A model generated the notes under the pieces. The model did no database searches. It was given only the letters and a program-made list of their open reading frames with translations, and was not told where the DNA came from. Both the position numbers and the translations under genes were made by a program. From Rhizophagus clarus (lineage: Eukaryota; Glomeromycota; Glomeromycetes; Glomerales; Glomeraceae), in NCBI GenBank assembly GCA_015698045.1, contig BLAL01000080.1, positions 2,501 to 66,500 on the forward strand: a DNA stretch of 64,000 bases, given 5' to 3'. Shown here piece by piece: positions 12,990-24,744 of this stretch. Numbering within the stretch: the first letter of the stretch is position 1; every line of letters starts with the position of its first letter.

Positions 12990-13727
12990 TTAATCCCCAA
13001 GTCTCAACCTCAAACCTACAAAAAAATGAGTAAAAGAAGTTCATTAATAAACGTTCCTTGACAAGAAGAAACAAAAAATCCTAATACCCTCTCTAAAACT
13101 CACTTGTTAATTCCAAAAGACTTCCATTTTCAAATCTACAAAAAAAGACGAGTAAAGTAACGTTAATAATCACTTTTAACTAAAGAAATAAAGAAATCCT
13201 ATACCAAAAAAAACTCCAACCTAGTTTCAGGAGTTTCCTAAAGCCTAATCTATAAAAAGAAATAAGTAAAAGAATGTTAACAAACGCTCTTGATTAAAGA
13301 GAGCAAAAAAATTCATATCCCTCTCTATAACTATAAAATACATTTTCAAATACCAAGAGTCAAATTTACAAAAAAATATGGTAAAGAATGTTAATAAAGG
13401 TTCTTGGTTAAAGAAAAACACGAAAAAAAATTTTGTACACCTCTAAAAAACACGCTTTTTGGTTCTAAGAGTTCTCTCAGGTTGAAATCTGCAAAAAAAG
13501 TGAAATAGAACGGTCTTTTTTATTCCATGACTTTGGGTTTACTTGAAAATATCTTTCGAAATGGCATACTAGAACGAAGTGCAGATTTTTTTTTATTTTT
13601 TTATTGAAAAAAAAACTTTATAATTCAAGTCGCATAAACTCTATTTTATTTTACATCAAAATACGTGATTTTGTATATATCACGTGACACTAGCGATGCA
13701 TCGCCATGGCGTTGAATTACAAAACCC
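12990..13727. repeat. Right terminal inverted repeat of the MULE
   Basis: Reverse complement of the left end, closing with GGCGTTGAATTACAAAACCC before the target duplication. The cytosines of the left-end ATCACCGGTGTCACG block have drifted here. Confidence 0.9.
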
Positions 13728-13899
13728 TTTCAAGTACTTTCATCAGGAAATTTAATAAGATATAATATTACATAAGTTGTATTATATTGTTGCATAAATT
13801 ATATTGTATAATATTTCATAAAATCACTTGTTCAAAAATAACAAAAATATAACATTATGCAAATTTGTGAAAGTTTGCATAGTTTTAAAAATTAAAATT

Positions 13900-14160
13900 T
13901 AAATTAAAGATGTTTTGGTATCCAGTGATCAGATTTTCATGATTTAGGATTCATTAGATTCGTCTTATAAAGAGAATTCAAATGATGATAATTTCTTTTT
14001 TAAAGGATCAATACTCTGTACAAAATTATGCATTAACAATTTAGACATTTCCTATTATAACTTTTGATCCAGTAATTGTGTAATGGTAAATTGTAGCTCA
14101 TCAGAATCATTTTATTGAGACGATTCAAATGATGGTAATTTCATATTATTTGGATTGATA
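13900..14160. repeat. Dispersed hairpin-type repeat, two diverged copies
   Basis: CATTAGATTCGTCTTATAA...GAATTCAAATGATG (about 13950) and ATCAGAATCATTTTATTGAG with ACGATTCAAATGATGG (about 14100) are versions of one short palindromic motif. A third, better copy lies at about 22440-22540 with near-perfect arms (TTAGATTCGTCTC / GAGACGGTTCTAA). Confidence 0.5.
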
Positions 14161-14699
14161 TTGACTAAGTTATTATATTTTTAAATATTTTAAACTCGTG
14201 TATTGCAAATTGCAAAATTTATGACGTAAATAGTTTCATATTTTTTGACAATTCTAGAAATTACGAAACATAAGAATTTATTCATTGTGATAGTAAAAAC
14301 AAAATTATATTATTAACAATCACATCAGCACGTAATAATCTGCATAATTTTGGTAAATTAAAGTAGCCAGATAATTTTGATTGCTGTCTATACTATAACC
14401 AATAAGAATAAGGTTAGAATTTCTAAAATTGTCTGCTAAATAATTCTGTTTCTTCTTTTTATCTTGAGTATTTATTTACATCTCCAAAGGTTTATTGCTA
14501 TCACTACTCTTCAAAAAAGTTATTTGTTAAGAAAAAACATTGCTAAAAATAATCACTTTCAATTTGAAAGGTATCTACTCAGATGATAGACTACTAGGAA
14601 CTATAAAGGGATTATTGTCCAGTGTTTGCTGTTGTTATTGAAGTTTCTTCAGCTTTTTCTTAGCACTTTTTTTTGAGTTCTGGATAAAACCCTATAAAA

Positions 14700-15330
14700 A
14701 GTAATTGTACATTATTTATACAAGTTTTGTACAACTTTGTATAGAATAATACTTTATGATGATCTTTTATATATATTTATTAAGAGAATTGTACAAAATT
14801 TATCTGAATTTGTACAGAATTTAATTTTGTACAGAATTTGTTATATGGAATTTGTACAGAAATTATCTGAATTTTAATTTTGTATAGAATTTGTCATTCA
14901 GAATTTGTACAGAATTTATCTGAATGTATATAATATATAATTTTGTACAGAATTTGTACAGAAATTATCTGAATTTTAATTTTGTATAGAATTTGTCATT
15001 CAGAATTTGTACAGAATTTATCCAAATGTATATAATATAATTTTGTACAGAATTTGTATAGAATTTATCCAAATGTATATAATATATAATTTTGTACAAA
15101 ATTTGTACAGAATTTATTCAAATGTATATAATATATAATTTTATATAAAATTTGTACAAAATTTATCTGAATGTATATAATATATAATTTTGTACAGAAT
15201 TAATCATTTAAAATTTGTACAGACTTTATCTAAGATATATAATTTTTGTAACAGAATTTGTTCAGAATTTATCTAAATATATATAATATATAATTTTGTA
15301 TAGAATTTATTGGAAATGTTATATTAATTC
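14700..15330. repeat. Minisatellite of AATTTGTACAGAATTTATC units
   Basis: About 20 copies of a TTTTGTACAGAATTTGTACA core, organised in higher-order units of about 50-60 bp with AATGTATATAATATATA between. No coding capacity. Confidence 0.85.
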
Positions 15331-15759
15331 AGATTTGTGACAATCTGCATTTTATTTTTTGAAGATTTTTTTATAAAAATTCTGATAATTACTAAAATTG
15401 AAACATTTTGTATAAAAATTTTGAGATTTTCACATTTTTCTCTTTTATTTACACAAACTTTTTTTCTATTTCAACAAACTTTGCACTTTCTATTTGTCTC
15501 AACACTTAAATTTTTTTTCACAATGCTTTAAAAAATAATCTTTTTTAATACTTTTAAAGAAATGATTTTTTTCAATTTCTTTAATTTAAAGAAATAATCT
15601 GTTAAAATATTAAAAAAAAATTGAAATTTTTTTTAAGCTTCAAAACTTTGCAGAAACATCAGATTAAAAAAGTTTTTTTTTGTAGAACTTTTCTCCTATT
15701 TATTTTTACTTATTCTTTTGGATATTATTATTTAATGAGCATTGACTAACACTTGTTTT

Positions 15760-17740
15760 TCCTTTTTTTTGTAAATTCAGAATACTGAAGGTATGGGTTC
15801 TGGATTTAATTTTAAAGTTAATCTTCAAAAAAAAATTTTTTTTATTAGTTTACTTTAATGAACATTAGCTAATACTCATTTTATATTTTGTAAGTCCAAA
15901 GAGTTAAAGGCTTAACAATTCTAACCAATTTTAAAGGTAAACTTCAAAAAATATTTTTTCATTAATTATTTAACAAACTTTATTAACTTTTGTTTTTATC
16001 TTTCTAAGTCCAGAACACTAAAAATATAAGTTCCAAACCATTTTTAAGTTTACCTTCAAAAAAATAATTATTTAATGAAAATTTAATTTTAATTTTTTTT
16101 GGGTCTGAAAGCTGAGGTAAGCTCTGGACTTTTTTTTTTTATTTTAATTTAATGAATGTTAATATTAACATTAGATTTTGCTTTCTTTTTTAAGTTCAGA
16201 AACTGAGGTACAGCACTGAACTTTTTTTTATTTTAATTTAACAAACATTAATATTAACGTTTAATTTCAATTTTTTTTAGGTCTGAAAGTAAAAGTATAG
16301 CTCTGGACTTTTTTTTTATTTTAATTTAACAAACATTAATATTAATGTTTGATTTTAATTTTTTTAGTTCTAGAAACTGAAGTACAGCTCTGGATTTTTT
16401 TTTATCAATCTAATTTAATGAACATTAATATTAACATTCAATTTTTTTTTAATTTTGTTTATTACTTTTGTAATCAAAAACATTGAACATACAGCCTTAG
16501 ACTTTATTTCAAAGGTAACTTTGAAAAAAAATATTTGGTTATTTTATTTTTACTTAGCGAACATTAACTAATGTTTGATTTTTTTTTTTTTTTTAAATCT
16601 GAAACTCTATTTTAAGGTAAACCACTAGGTAAAAAAAATTCATTTTTTTTGTATTTTAGCCAAATGTTAGTAATGCTTTATTTTTCTTCTTTTTTTAGGT
16701 TTGGAACTTCATTTTGAGAAGAACCATTAAGTAAAAAAAATTTTTTTTACTTTAATTTCAATAAATGTTAACCAATGTTCATTTTCTTTTTTTTTTAGAT
16801 CCAGAACTCCTTTAGAGATGAACTATGATATTTCAAAGATAAAATACCTTCAAAATTTTTATTTTTTTTTTTTTTTATTTAAACAAATGTTACTAATGTT
16901 TATTTTTTATATTTTTAGATCCAGAACTCTTTAGAGATGGACCAATATTTCGAAGGTATAATATCTTTGAAATTTTATTTTTTTTTATTAAAATGAACAT
17001 TACTAATATTTATTTTTTTTGTATTTTTTAAGTCTGGAACTCTTTAAAGGCAGACTGGTATTTCAAAGGTATAATATCTTCAAAATTTTATTTTTTTTAT
17101 ATTTTATTTAAAACAAACATTACTAATGTTTATTTTTTTTGTATTTTTTAAGTCTAGAACTCTTTAGAGGCGGACTGGTATTTCAAAGATATAATATTTT
17201 CAAAATTTATTTTTTTTTTGTTTACTTAGATGAATATTACTAATGTTCATTTTTTTTATTTTTTTTAGATTCAGAATTTAGAGGCAGACTGGGATTTTAA
17301 AGGTATAATAATATCTTTGAAATTTTATTTTTTTATATTTTACAAAATAAAACCAATTAACGTTTTATTTTATTTTACATTTTTTTTAGATCTAAAACTC
17401 AAAGCAGATTGAAAGTAAAAAAACTTTATTTATTTTTGTTTTAATGAATGTTAAACTAGCATTCATTTTTTTTAAATTTGAAAGAAGTAGACTGAGTTAT
17501 TTTAATTTTAAAGGTAAAAAAAATTTCAAAATAATTTTATTTTATATTTTATTTTACAAAACATTACTAATGTTTCATTTCATTTTTTTAGGTCCAGAAT
17601 TCTAATTCAAAGCAGACCAGTATTTCAAAAGTATAAAGCTTCAAAAAAAATTATTTTTTTATTTTAACAAACATTAACTAATGTTTGGTTCTTTTTTTTA
17701 GATTTGGAACTTCAATTCAAAGTAAACCAGATTATTTTAA
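15760..17740. repeat. Long tandem array, units resembling mini-exons with splice-like borders
   Basis: About 17 diverged units of 100-130 bp. A typical unit has AACATTAACTAATGTT, a T-rich tract ending in AG, then about 35-40 bp like ATCCAGAACTCTTTAGAG ... GGTATTTCAAAG and then GTATAATATC. The pyrimidine-AG / 40-nt / GTAT layout resembles a small exon between acceptor and donor sites, repeated over 2 kb. The subterminal repeats of the MULE ends have the same general layout. I see no long open frame. It could be a transposon end, a satellite or a transcribed non-coding unit. Confidence 0.65.
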
Positions 17741-17749
17741 TGCTCTGAA

Positions 17750-17930
17750 CGAGTCAAGTTAATCCAGGTCAATTCGTGAATCAAGTCAAGTTGAATCAGA
17801 TTCAATTTGAGAATTTTTTTGTCACGTGACTACAATTCGAGTCACAAGTCAATCCTGATTTAAGTTGATTCTGAGTTTATATTAATACTTGACTTGACTC
17901 GAGTTAACCTGGGTTGAATAAAATCTGCAG
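17750..17930. repeat. Imperfect palindrome around TCACGTGA-like core
   Basis: GAACGAGTCAAGTTAATCC (left) and GACTTGACTCGAGTTAACC (right) are approximate inverse copies around GTCACGTGAC at about 17821. It may be the end of a transposon that includes the preceding array. Confidence 0.4.
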
Positions 17931-17959
17931 TAGTATTTCAGATTTTAATATAAATTTAT

Positions 17960-18345
17960 AATAAAAAAACGTTTTTCATAACATTTTTTATTATTATTAG
18001 GTTAAAAAATGTTATAAAAAACATTAGTTTTTCATTTAGTAATTCATGAATAAAAACTGTTTCGCAACATTTTTTACCACTATAATTCAAAAATGTTGCG
18101 AAAAATATTTTTTTTCATTAATTCATAAACCAGTAACATTTCACAACGTTTTATCATTATAGTCAAAAAATATTGTGAGCAACATTTATATACAAAATAT
18201 TCAAAAAAAACCATTTTGGACAGTTTTTAATTGTTTTAATAGAAATATTGCGAAATGTTTTTATTTCTTTAATTTTATACAATAAAAACCATTTCACAAC
18301 AGTTTTTAATTGTTTTATCGCTGTTTTCAAAATAGTGCGACTAAT
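17960..18345. repeat. Repeats of a palindromic AACATTTCGCAACA-type unit
   Basis: Units of about 60-70 bp with AAAAATGTTGCGAAAAATA, CAGTTTTTAATTGTTTTAAT and AAATGTTTTTATTTCTTTAA. The same family recurs in the same orientation at 24290-24560. Confidence 0.7.
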
Positions 18346-18541
18346 ACATGCATAATAAAAATCTGATTTTCAATTTTAAATACCGATTACCAAGTGATTA
18401 CTAACCCCCTTAAAATAAAAATTAAAATTTTCTTTCATGTTTTTTTAACGCGTTTTTTATTTGTTTAATAAATATTATGGAATACTCCATTGGTACTTGT
18501 CTTGGTTGTAAAAAGTGTTTTTATTGTGAAAATGAACTTAG

Positions 18542-20061
18542 CAGTTACTGGAAATGTCACAAAAAAATAAGATAAATTTTTTTTATTAAGGTTAGCAAAA
18601 AAAAATTTGTGGTACAGTATCCTCTTCAAATGTATAGCGCATGTATATAATTAAAGTTGGCCAAAATTAATTAAGTCTGGTTAAATTTGCTGATCAATAA
18701 TTCATAATTCTGGCCAAAATTTTGCTAATTCTGGTCAACCTCGTAATTTTGGCCTAAATTAAGTTAAAATTGAAAAAATACAGATCAAATATAGCATTAC
18801 ATTTATATAATATAGTACTTTAATTTAAAAGCAAAAATATAAACTTATTAAGTGCCTTTACGATTTTATAAAAAAAAATTCCCATTTAATCTTTATTATT
18901 CAACTTGAATCTTTATTTAAAAATAGTCTATTTTCTTTATTAAAATAATAAAAAATTAAAGATCAGAAATTAATACCGTTATAAAAAATGCTAATTCCCC
19001 CATAAGTATTAATCATCGCATTATAAAATTTGATATACAAGTAATTTAGACCCTTCTGAACAATATTACTTAAGCAATAAAAGGCAATTTACTTTGACCA
19101 AAGTGTTGAAATTATGCTCTAAAATTTCTAAATGAGTGAGAAAATATAAACGTTAATTTCTCCATATATATTAATCATAGTATTATAAAATTTAAGATAC
19201 GAATAGATCTAACCTGCCTAAACAACTCTACTTAAGCAACAAAATGTAGTTTACTTTGATCAAAGTATTGAAATTACGCTCTGAAGTCACTAAACAGATG
19301 TAAAAAAATTTAGAAATTGAAAATTAGTGCAGTTTTGTAAAATATATATTACTCTATGAATGTTTATTATATACTTAAAAAATTTATAATATAAATATAT
19401 TTGACACTTCTGAACAACATAACATAAGCCGCAGTAAGCAATTTCATTTTGCCAATGTACCAAAATTACGCTCTAAATATGTAAAATAGATTTAGTTGTC
19501 AGTTCCATTATAAAAACACGAGTTTTTTTTCAAATATTATACCTATATTTATAAAATTTAAGATCCAAGTATTTTGGATTTTGCTAAACAACTTTACTTA
19601 AGCAATAAAAGGTACTTTACTTTGATCAAGGTGATGAAATTTCATTCTAAAAATTTATGTATATTTAAAAATAATGTGTTTTTTTTAGTTTTTCATGTTT
19701 TATACAAAAACTACCTGAATAACCGCTATTACAAGCTTAGAAAAACCTTTTCTACTCGTAAAATTACATATATTTTTACTTTTAAAACTGCATATTTTTT
19801 TATTTCTCAACTTCAATCTTGAAAAAAGTGTGTTTTTAAGGAGAGTTTTTTGTACGTTATAAAAAAAAATTTTATTATTCAAGATCGGAAAGTAAGAATA
19901 GAAATTGATAGAACACATGATAATCTATCAATTTCTTAATTTGTATAAGTGTAGTACATTAAAAAATTTAATGTTTAACTACTAAATGAAGTAATGCAAT
20001 TGATGTTACACAAGATAATTTTAATATGAAAATGATCTGCATGTGACATTTCCGGTGACTG
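18542..20061. mobile_element. Non-autonomous DNA transposon, copy B (1.52 kb)
   Basis: Terminal repeats CAGTTACTGGAAATGTCAC and GTGACATTTCCGGTGACTG form a 19-bp inverted pair with two mismatches. TTAG flanks both sides (18538-18541, 20062-20065), again a 4-bp target duplication as in copy A. The open frames inside (for example 19574-19822) are not shared as proteins with copy A. Confidence 0.8.
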
Positions 20062-20295
20062 TTAGTATTTAAAAAAAGACGTGTTTATGTAACAAAACAA
20101 TTAAACCAAATAAAAAAAACTAAACTGAAAGAGTAAAAGTTACATATCATCGAGTTTCAACACCTATCCTACCTCCTAAACAACTTGAATATCTTCAAGA
20201 AAGCATTTCTCAGTTTAGTTATTCCTTAGATACTAATACAAAATTTTTGTTCTTCATGTAATAATACATTTCAAAGAAGAAAATCCACTCCTAAC

Positions 20296-21499
20296 TTGAA
20301 AAAAATTAATTCAAATGAAAATAATTTAGTAAATAATAAACTAATCAATGAATGTGAAACAATTGATTTAGAAGAAACAGTACAAACAATTTCATTTAAT
20401 CTTGTAGTAAAACCTTTTAATAGTGCGGTATTACCATCAAAATGGATGGAAATAGAAGTGTTATCATTAGATGATATTCTTGTTGATGTTCACTGTTATG
20501 TTAAGAAATTAACTGGAGATAATGAAATCATGCATTCAGATTATCTGATTACATTTAAGCCAGAAAAAAATGCAGGATCTGGGGCGCAATTAGTAGATAT
20601 GCATGATTACAAAAAATTTCTTTCAGATTACAAAAAATTATCAGATGGAAAAAAAACATGACAATTATGGTGTTTTTAAAGAAGAAAGAGAAGAAAAACA
20701 AATAATCAAAAAGAAAGGTAAAATTGCTAGTATTATTGTATATTTTTATGACAAAACGATATTACATTTTTTTGTATTTTTTTTAGAGAGGTTTAGTGTT
20801 AGATTCTGAAGGATCTGGAAGTGAAAATGTGGATGTGCGTAAAAAAAAAAATGCAGTTCCAAAACTGGCTGATTTTTTTGAAGTAATACAACAAGAAGAT
20901 CATGTAATTCATGAATTAAGAGAGTAATACAGATGTGATCAACATGATATATGCTTTATTAATAATAGAAGACATACGAAGCTCACTGCAATGCATCTTC
21001 AATGCTGGGCCAAGGAAATTGTAATTATTTATTAATTTATATTAACTGTCATATTATTCAAATAATTATTATTTATTATTATTTTTAGATTCGAGGTATA
21101 GTTAACAATACCAAGATATCAAATTTACCAATTTTTACACAATCAAATAGTATTAAGAAAAAATCTAAAACACCTTCAACCTCTACCAATCCAAATTCCA
21201 ATATGATACCCTTTTTTTTCGCCATACCACCACAAATGACTTCATTCATACAAAACTTAAACATTAATAATTCTACAAATTCACCATTATCTTCTCCAAA
21301 ACAAGCAGCTCCTTCTCTTGATAAATTCTTTGCCAAATTGGATGGATCTGATGGTACTGAAGAATTTGCTAATTTCAAAAAAACATTTAAAGATGAACAT
21401 ATTTCTGTAAGTCAAATTTATGATCTTACCGATACTGAATTTGACCAATTAGAAGTGAAGAAAATTGGGTGGCGCAAAGCAATTAGAGCTGCAGCATGA
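20296..21499 (+). pseudogene. Broken fungal gene with SAM-like C-terminus
   Basis: Exon-like blocks read in order. Residues from ATG 20296 include LPSKWMEIEVLSLDDILVDV, which ends early at TGA 20659 because an A-run has slipped. A GT-AG intron (about 20718-20787) is followed by RGLVLDSEGSGSENVD, but a TAA at about 20923 breaks ELRE-YRCDQHD. A second intron (about 21020-21089) leads to the last exon ending at TGA 21497-21499. The final 55 residues (FKDEHISVSQIYDLTDTEFD...IGWRKAIRAAA) look like a SAM-type helical domain. The family is common in Rhizophagus as I recall it; function unknown. At least three lesions make this copy dead. Confidence 0.65.
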
Positions 21500-22135
21500 C
21501 ATTATAATAAATAAATAATAATAATTAGTAATATAATATATTTCAAGTTTAATTTTCTAATTTTATAATAAAGATCCAATTTGCAATTGTCAATTATTAT
21601 TTGAATTTATACATTCTATGTAAATATTTAAATTTTATATATATTACATATAAATTGAATCTTTAAAAAATTTTGCCGTCATATTTAAAGTAATCTGAAT
21701 ACATGCAATAAGAAGAGGGTATCTGGGATCACTACATGAATTAACAAAATCTCTATATTTTTGTAAAAATGACTTTATAACAGAAAAACTAGATTCTATA
21801 GGGTTAAAATCAGGAGAATATGGGGGTAAAAATTCAACACGCTCACTAAAAGATTCAATATATTCTATAAGATCTTTATCATGATGAATTCGCACATTAT
21901 CAAGTACAAGAACACTGTATTCAGAAGGATATGCGTTCATTTAAGGAATCTAAATAGGGAAGATAAAAAAACAATTGAATAAAAATTATGAAAAAATGAT
22001 TTTTATCATAAAATTTTACCCACCACATTTGAAATAACAAATTCTTTAAATCTTTCCTTTGTACAACTGCCTTCTATTATATCTACTGCAATAATACCTT
22101 GTAATGATAAAGCAGGTAATATAGTATATCATACA

Positions 22136-23308
22136 AGGATCCCAAAGAATACATATATAACTCAGATCCAACCCCAAAAATTTTAATATAACTTTATACG
22201 CTTAATTTTACTAAAAACTTTATACAAAATCAGCATATAAGTTTAAATTTTATATAATTTTATACAATTTAATATCTGAGTTTATTATAAAATTTTTATT
22301 ATATTTATAAAATTTTTTTACAAAAATATATAATAAATAATATATATACATAAAAATTTTCATTAAAAAAAAAAAATTTTAAAAATAAACTTCTAAATCT
22401 TTAAATAAAAAATAAATAACATTTTCGTAATTTATTAAACATCTAGTGATCGGATTTTGATAAACTTTATATCATTAGATTCGTCTCATTGAGACGGTTC
22501 TAATGATACTAAAATCATCTTTCTAGGATCAATATTGACCGAAATAAGGTTTACTAATAAATTTTATTAATTAATTAAAAAATTATTAAAAAATTTCCTA
22601 TGCTAAAATAATGTAAAATTAGCTATTGGATATAAAAATAATACTGGAAAATTACAAATTTTTTAAAATTTTGTGGACAATTTTCTCCTCCCTTATCTCA
22701 TCACCACCCTTTCAACCTTATATTCTTTATATAATTTTTTTCTTTTAAGTTTGTTACGCTATCACGTCTAAAATTGTTACGCTATCACATCTAATTTTAT
22801 TTATTTTTTACAATTGATCTTGTTATACCGTCACGTCTAAAATCTTTTAGAAATCTGTTACACCGTCACGTCTAAATTTATTTAATTTGTTACGCCGTCA
22901 CGTCTAAAAAGTTTGTGTATTTCTTTTTTTAAATTAAGGGGTTAATTTTACAAATTTTATTATAAATTTACATGTTTTACTATTTATAGATTAAGGGGTT
23001 AATTTATAAATCTTTTTACTAAATTTATTATCAAATTATATTTTGTTTTTGTTTATAAAATTAGGGTTTAGTTTTATATGTAAATTATATATCATATATA
23101 GTATATACCAGATTTTTTAATTTATTAACTTTATACAAAATATAATTATAACATATATTAAAATTCGCTTCTATTATACAAATACATATCTGACTTATCA
23201 CTATTTTTAAGTCTATTATACAAACTCATTCATATGACATATTGGATATTTATATAATGTCTTTATACAGATCTGGATCCCTGTATTATATGTATTCTTT
23301 GGGGTCCT
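22136..23308. mobile_element. 1.17-kb non-autonomous insertion inside the Tc1-type transposase
   Basis: Terminal inverted repeats AGGATCCCAAAGAATACATA and its partner ending TGTATTCTTTGGGGTCCT. Flanks ATCATACA (22128-22135) and ATCGTACA (23309-23316) form an 8-bp target duplication with one mismatch, which would suit a hAT-type element. It interrupts coding sequence that reads across when removed, which is strong support for its limits. Confidence 0.8.
22735..22915. repeat. Short repeats GTTACGCYRTCACGTCTAAA
   Basis: Five copies at irregular 20-60 bp spacing inside the 1.17-kb insertion. Such subterminal repeats can be transposase binding sites. Confidence 0.6.
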
Positions 23309-24289
23309 ATCGTACATTACGTACAAAAATATTCTTTTTAATTGCAAATGTATTTTTAAGGGAATACTCATATCCATGAGACAAAGTACGCTCATCTTTT
23401 GAAGCTTTATCCATGAATATAAGCTGTTCAGGCTTATATTCACATTCAACTTTTGCAATAAATGTACTTCAGAGAAGTTCATTCTGTTTATAAGCCGCAC
23501 GATGTAGCTGAAATAGTAAAAAAAAAAATAGTAAATAAATCATGCAATAATTTATAGTAATTTGAATTACTAAAATTTACCTTTTTCCTACTAATTCCAC
23601 AATAAACTAATGACCGCCAAAGAGTTGGAATAGAAATTAGTTTACCTATTCGTATCTCAAGTTCTCCAACTAATTCATCTAAATACCAATCAATTTTATC
23701 TTTAACTAATTCTTGTAATATCTAAATTGTGATAAAAAGTGAGTATTTTTTTAAAGAAAATTTTACAAAAGTCGTGAAACTATCAATATAACCTTGCAAA
23801 TACCTTCATATTATCACGAGTTAGTATTTTGTTATGTCTTGATGGCTTTTTCCAAGGATCTACTACTGCACCCTATCGCATATAAATTTGTAGAACTTTT
23901 TTAACAGTAGTCTTACTAATATATAGTAACTCAGCTATTTTTTTACAATTATGTCCATTATAATAAAGAAAAACTATTCTCCATTTCAGGTCTTTATTAA
24001 AAGCGCGTGTCATTTGAAAGAACTTGTCAGAAAAACTTCTAATTGAAAAATCTGGAGAAATTGATAGTAATCTATAAAAATTGCAAACTTCAGGAGAAAG
24101 AAACTCTAAATAGTATATAATAACTTGTTCTAAAACTTAAAAGGAAGGTGCAAGTAAGCCTACCGACATAAGTACTGCTGGGAAATTGTAAGTAATCATA
24201 AAGAAAGAACACCTTACATTTGTCAAATTAAAAATATTTATGAAAATTGGTGGTTTTTTTTATTTGATGATTGTCATAAGGTCGCACCA

Positions 24290-24560
24290 ATTTGAAAATG
24301 GCAATAATAAAAATGTTGTGAAATGTTTTTATTTCTTTAATTTAAGTCAATAAAAAAACTGTTTTACAACAGTTTTTAATCATTTTAATAAAAACATTGT
24401 GAAATGTTTTTATTTCTTTAATTTAATTTAATAAAAAAACTGTTTCTCAACAGTTTTTAATCATTTTAATAAAAATATTGTGAAACGTTTTTATTTCTTT
24501 AAATTTAATATGATAAAAAACTCGTTTTGTAATAATTTAATAAAAACGTTGTGAAATGAG
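24290..24560. repeat. Second block of the AAAATGTTGTGAAATG repeat family
   Basis: About four units of 70 bp (CAACAGTTTTTAATCATTTT ... TGTTTTTATTTCTTTAATTT), same family and orientation as 17960-18345. Confidence 0.7.
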
Positions 24561-24735
24561 TAGTGTCCTAGGACATATTAATATATTAATATATTAATAT
24601 GTCCTAGGACATTACTTGTTCAAGACTAATATGTCCTAGGACGTTATAATCTAATAATTAATATGTTCTAGGACGTTGTAGTCTAATAATTAATATGTCC
24701 TAGGTTGATATAATATAAATATTAATATGTCCTAA
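24560..24735. repeat. Palindromic ATATGTCCTAGGAC repeats at the composition boundary
   Basis: Five copies of AATATGTCCTAGGAC or its complement at 20-40 bp spacing, including the palindrome GTCCTAGGAC. It lies exactly where the AT-rich left part gives way to more GC-rich DNA and may mark an insertion border. Confidence 0.7.
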
Positions 24736-24744
24736 AGACGGGGT

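Larger units (their letters stand above)
8696..13727 (-). mobile_element. Complete Mutator-like element (MULE), 5.03 kb
   Basis: Long terminal inverted repeats of about 740 bp (8696-9435 and 12990-13727) start GGGTTTTGTAATTCAACGCC and enclose one broken transposase on the minus strand. A perfect 9-bp duplication TTTCAAGTA flanks it (8687-8695, 13728-13736). The two ends remain roughly 90% alike by eye. The ends contain CCATGGCGATGCATC and TCACGTGA near the tips and a run of internal repeats ending in a pyrimidine tract plus AG. Confidence 0.92.
21644..24110 (-). pseudogene. Tc1/mariner-type transposase split by a later insertion
   Basis: The 5' half (about 24110-23309) shows a helix-turn-helix region, then in changing frames KASKDERTLSHGYEYS. 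After the insertion at 22136-23308 the sequence resumes with LPALSLQGIIAVDIIEG, then the 98-residue frame 21940-21644 with VLVLDNVRIHHD (second catalytic Asp) and LPPYSPDFNPIESSFSVIK (third acidic residue). Order and motifs are those of a DDE_3/Tc1-like transposase. Several frame breaks exist besides the insertion. Its own terminal repeats were not located. Confidence 0.8.

Noticed and set aside
19574..19918. Overlapping open frames on both strands
   Set aside because: Inside the non-autonomous transposon copy B, not conserved as protein in copy A.
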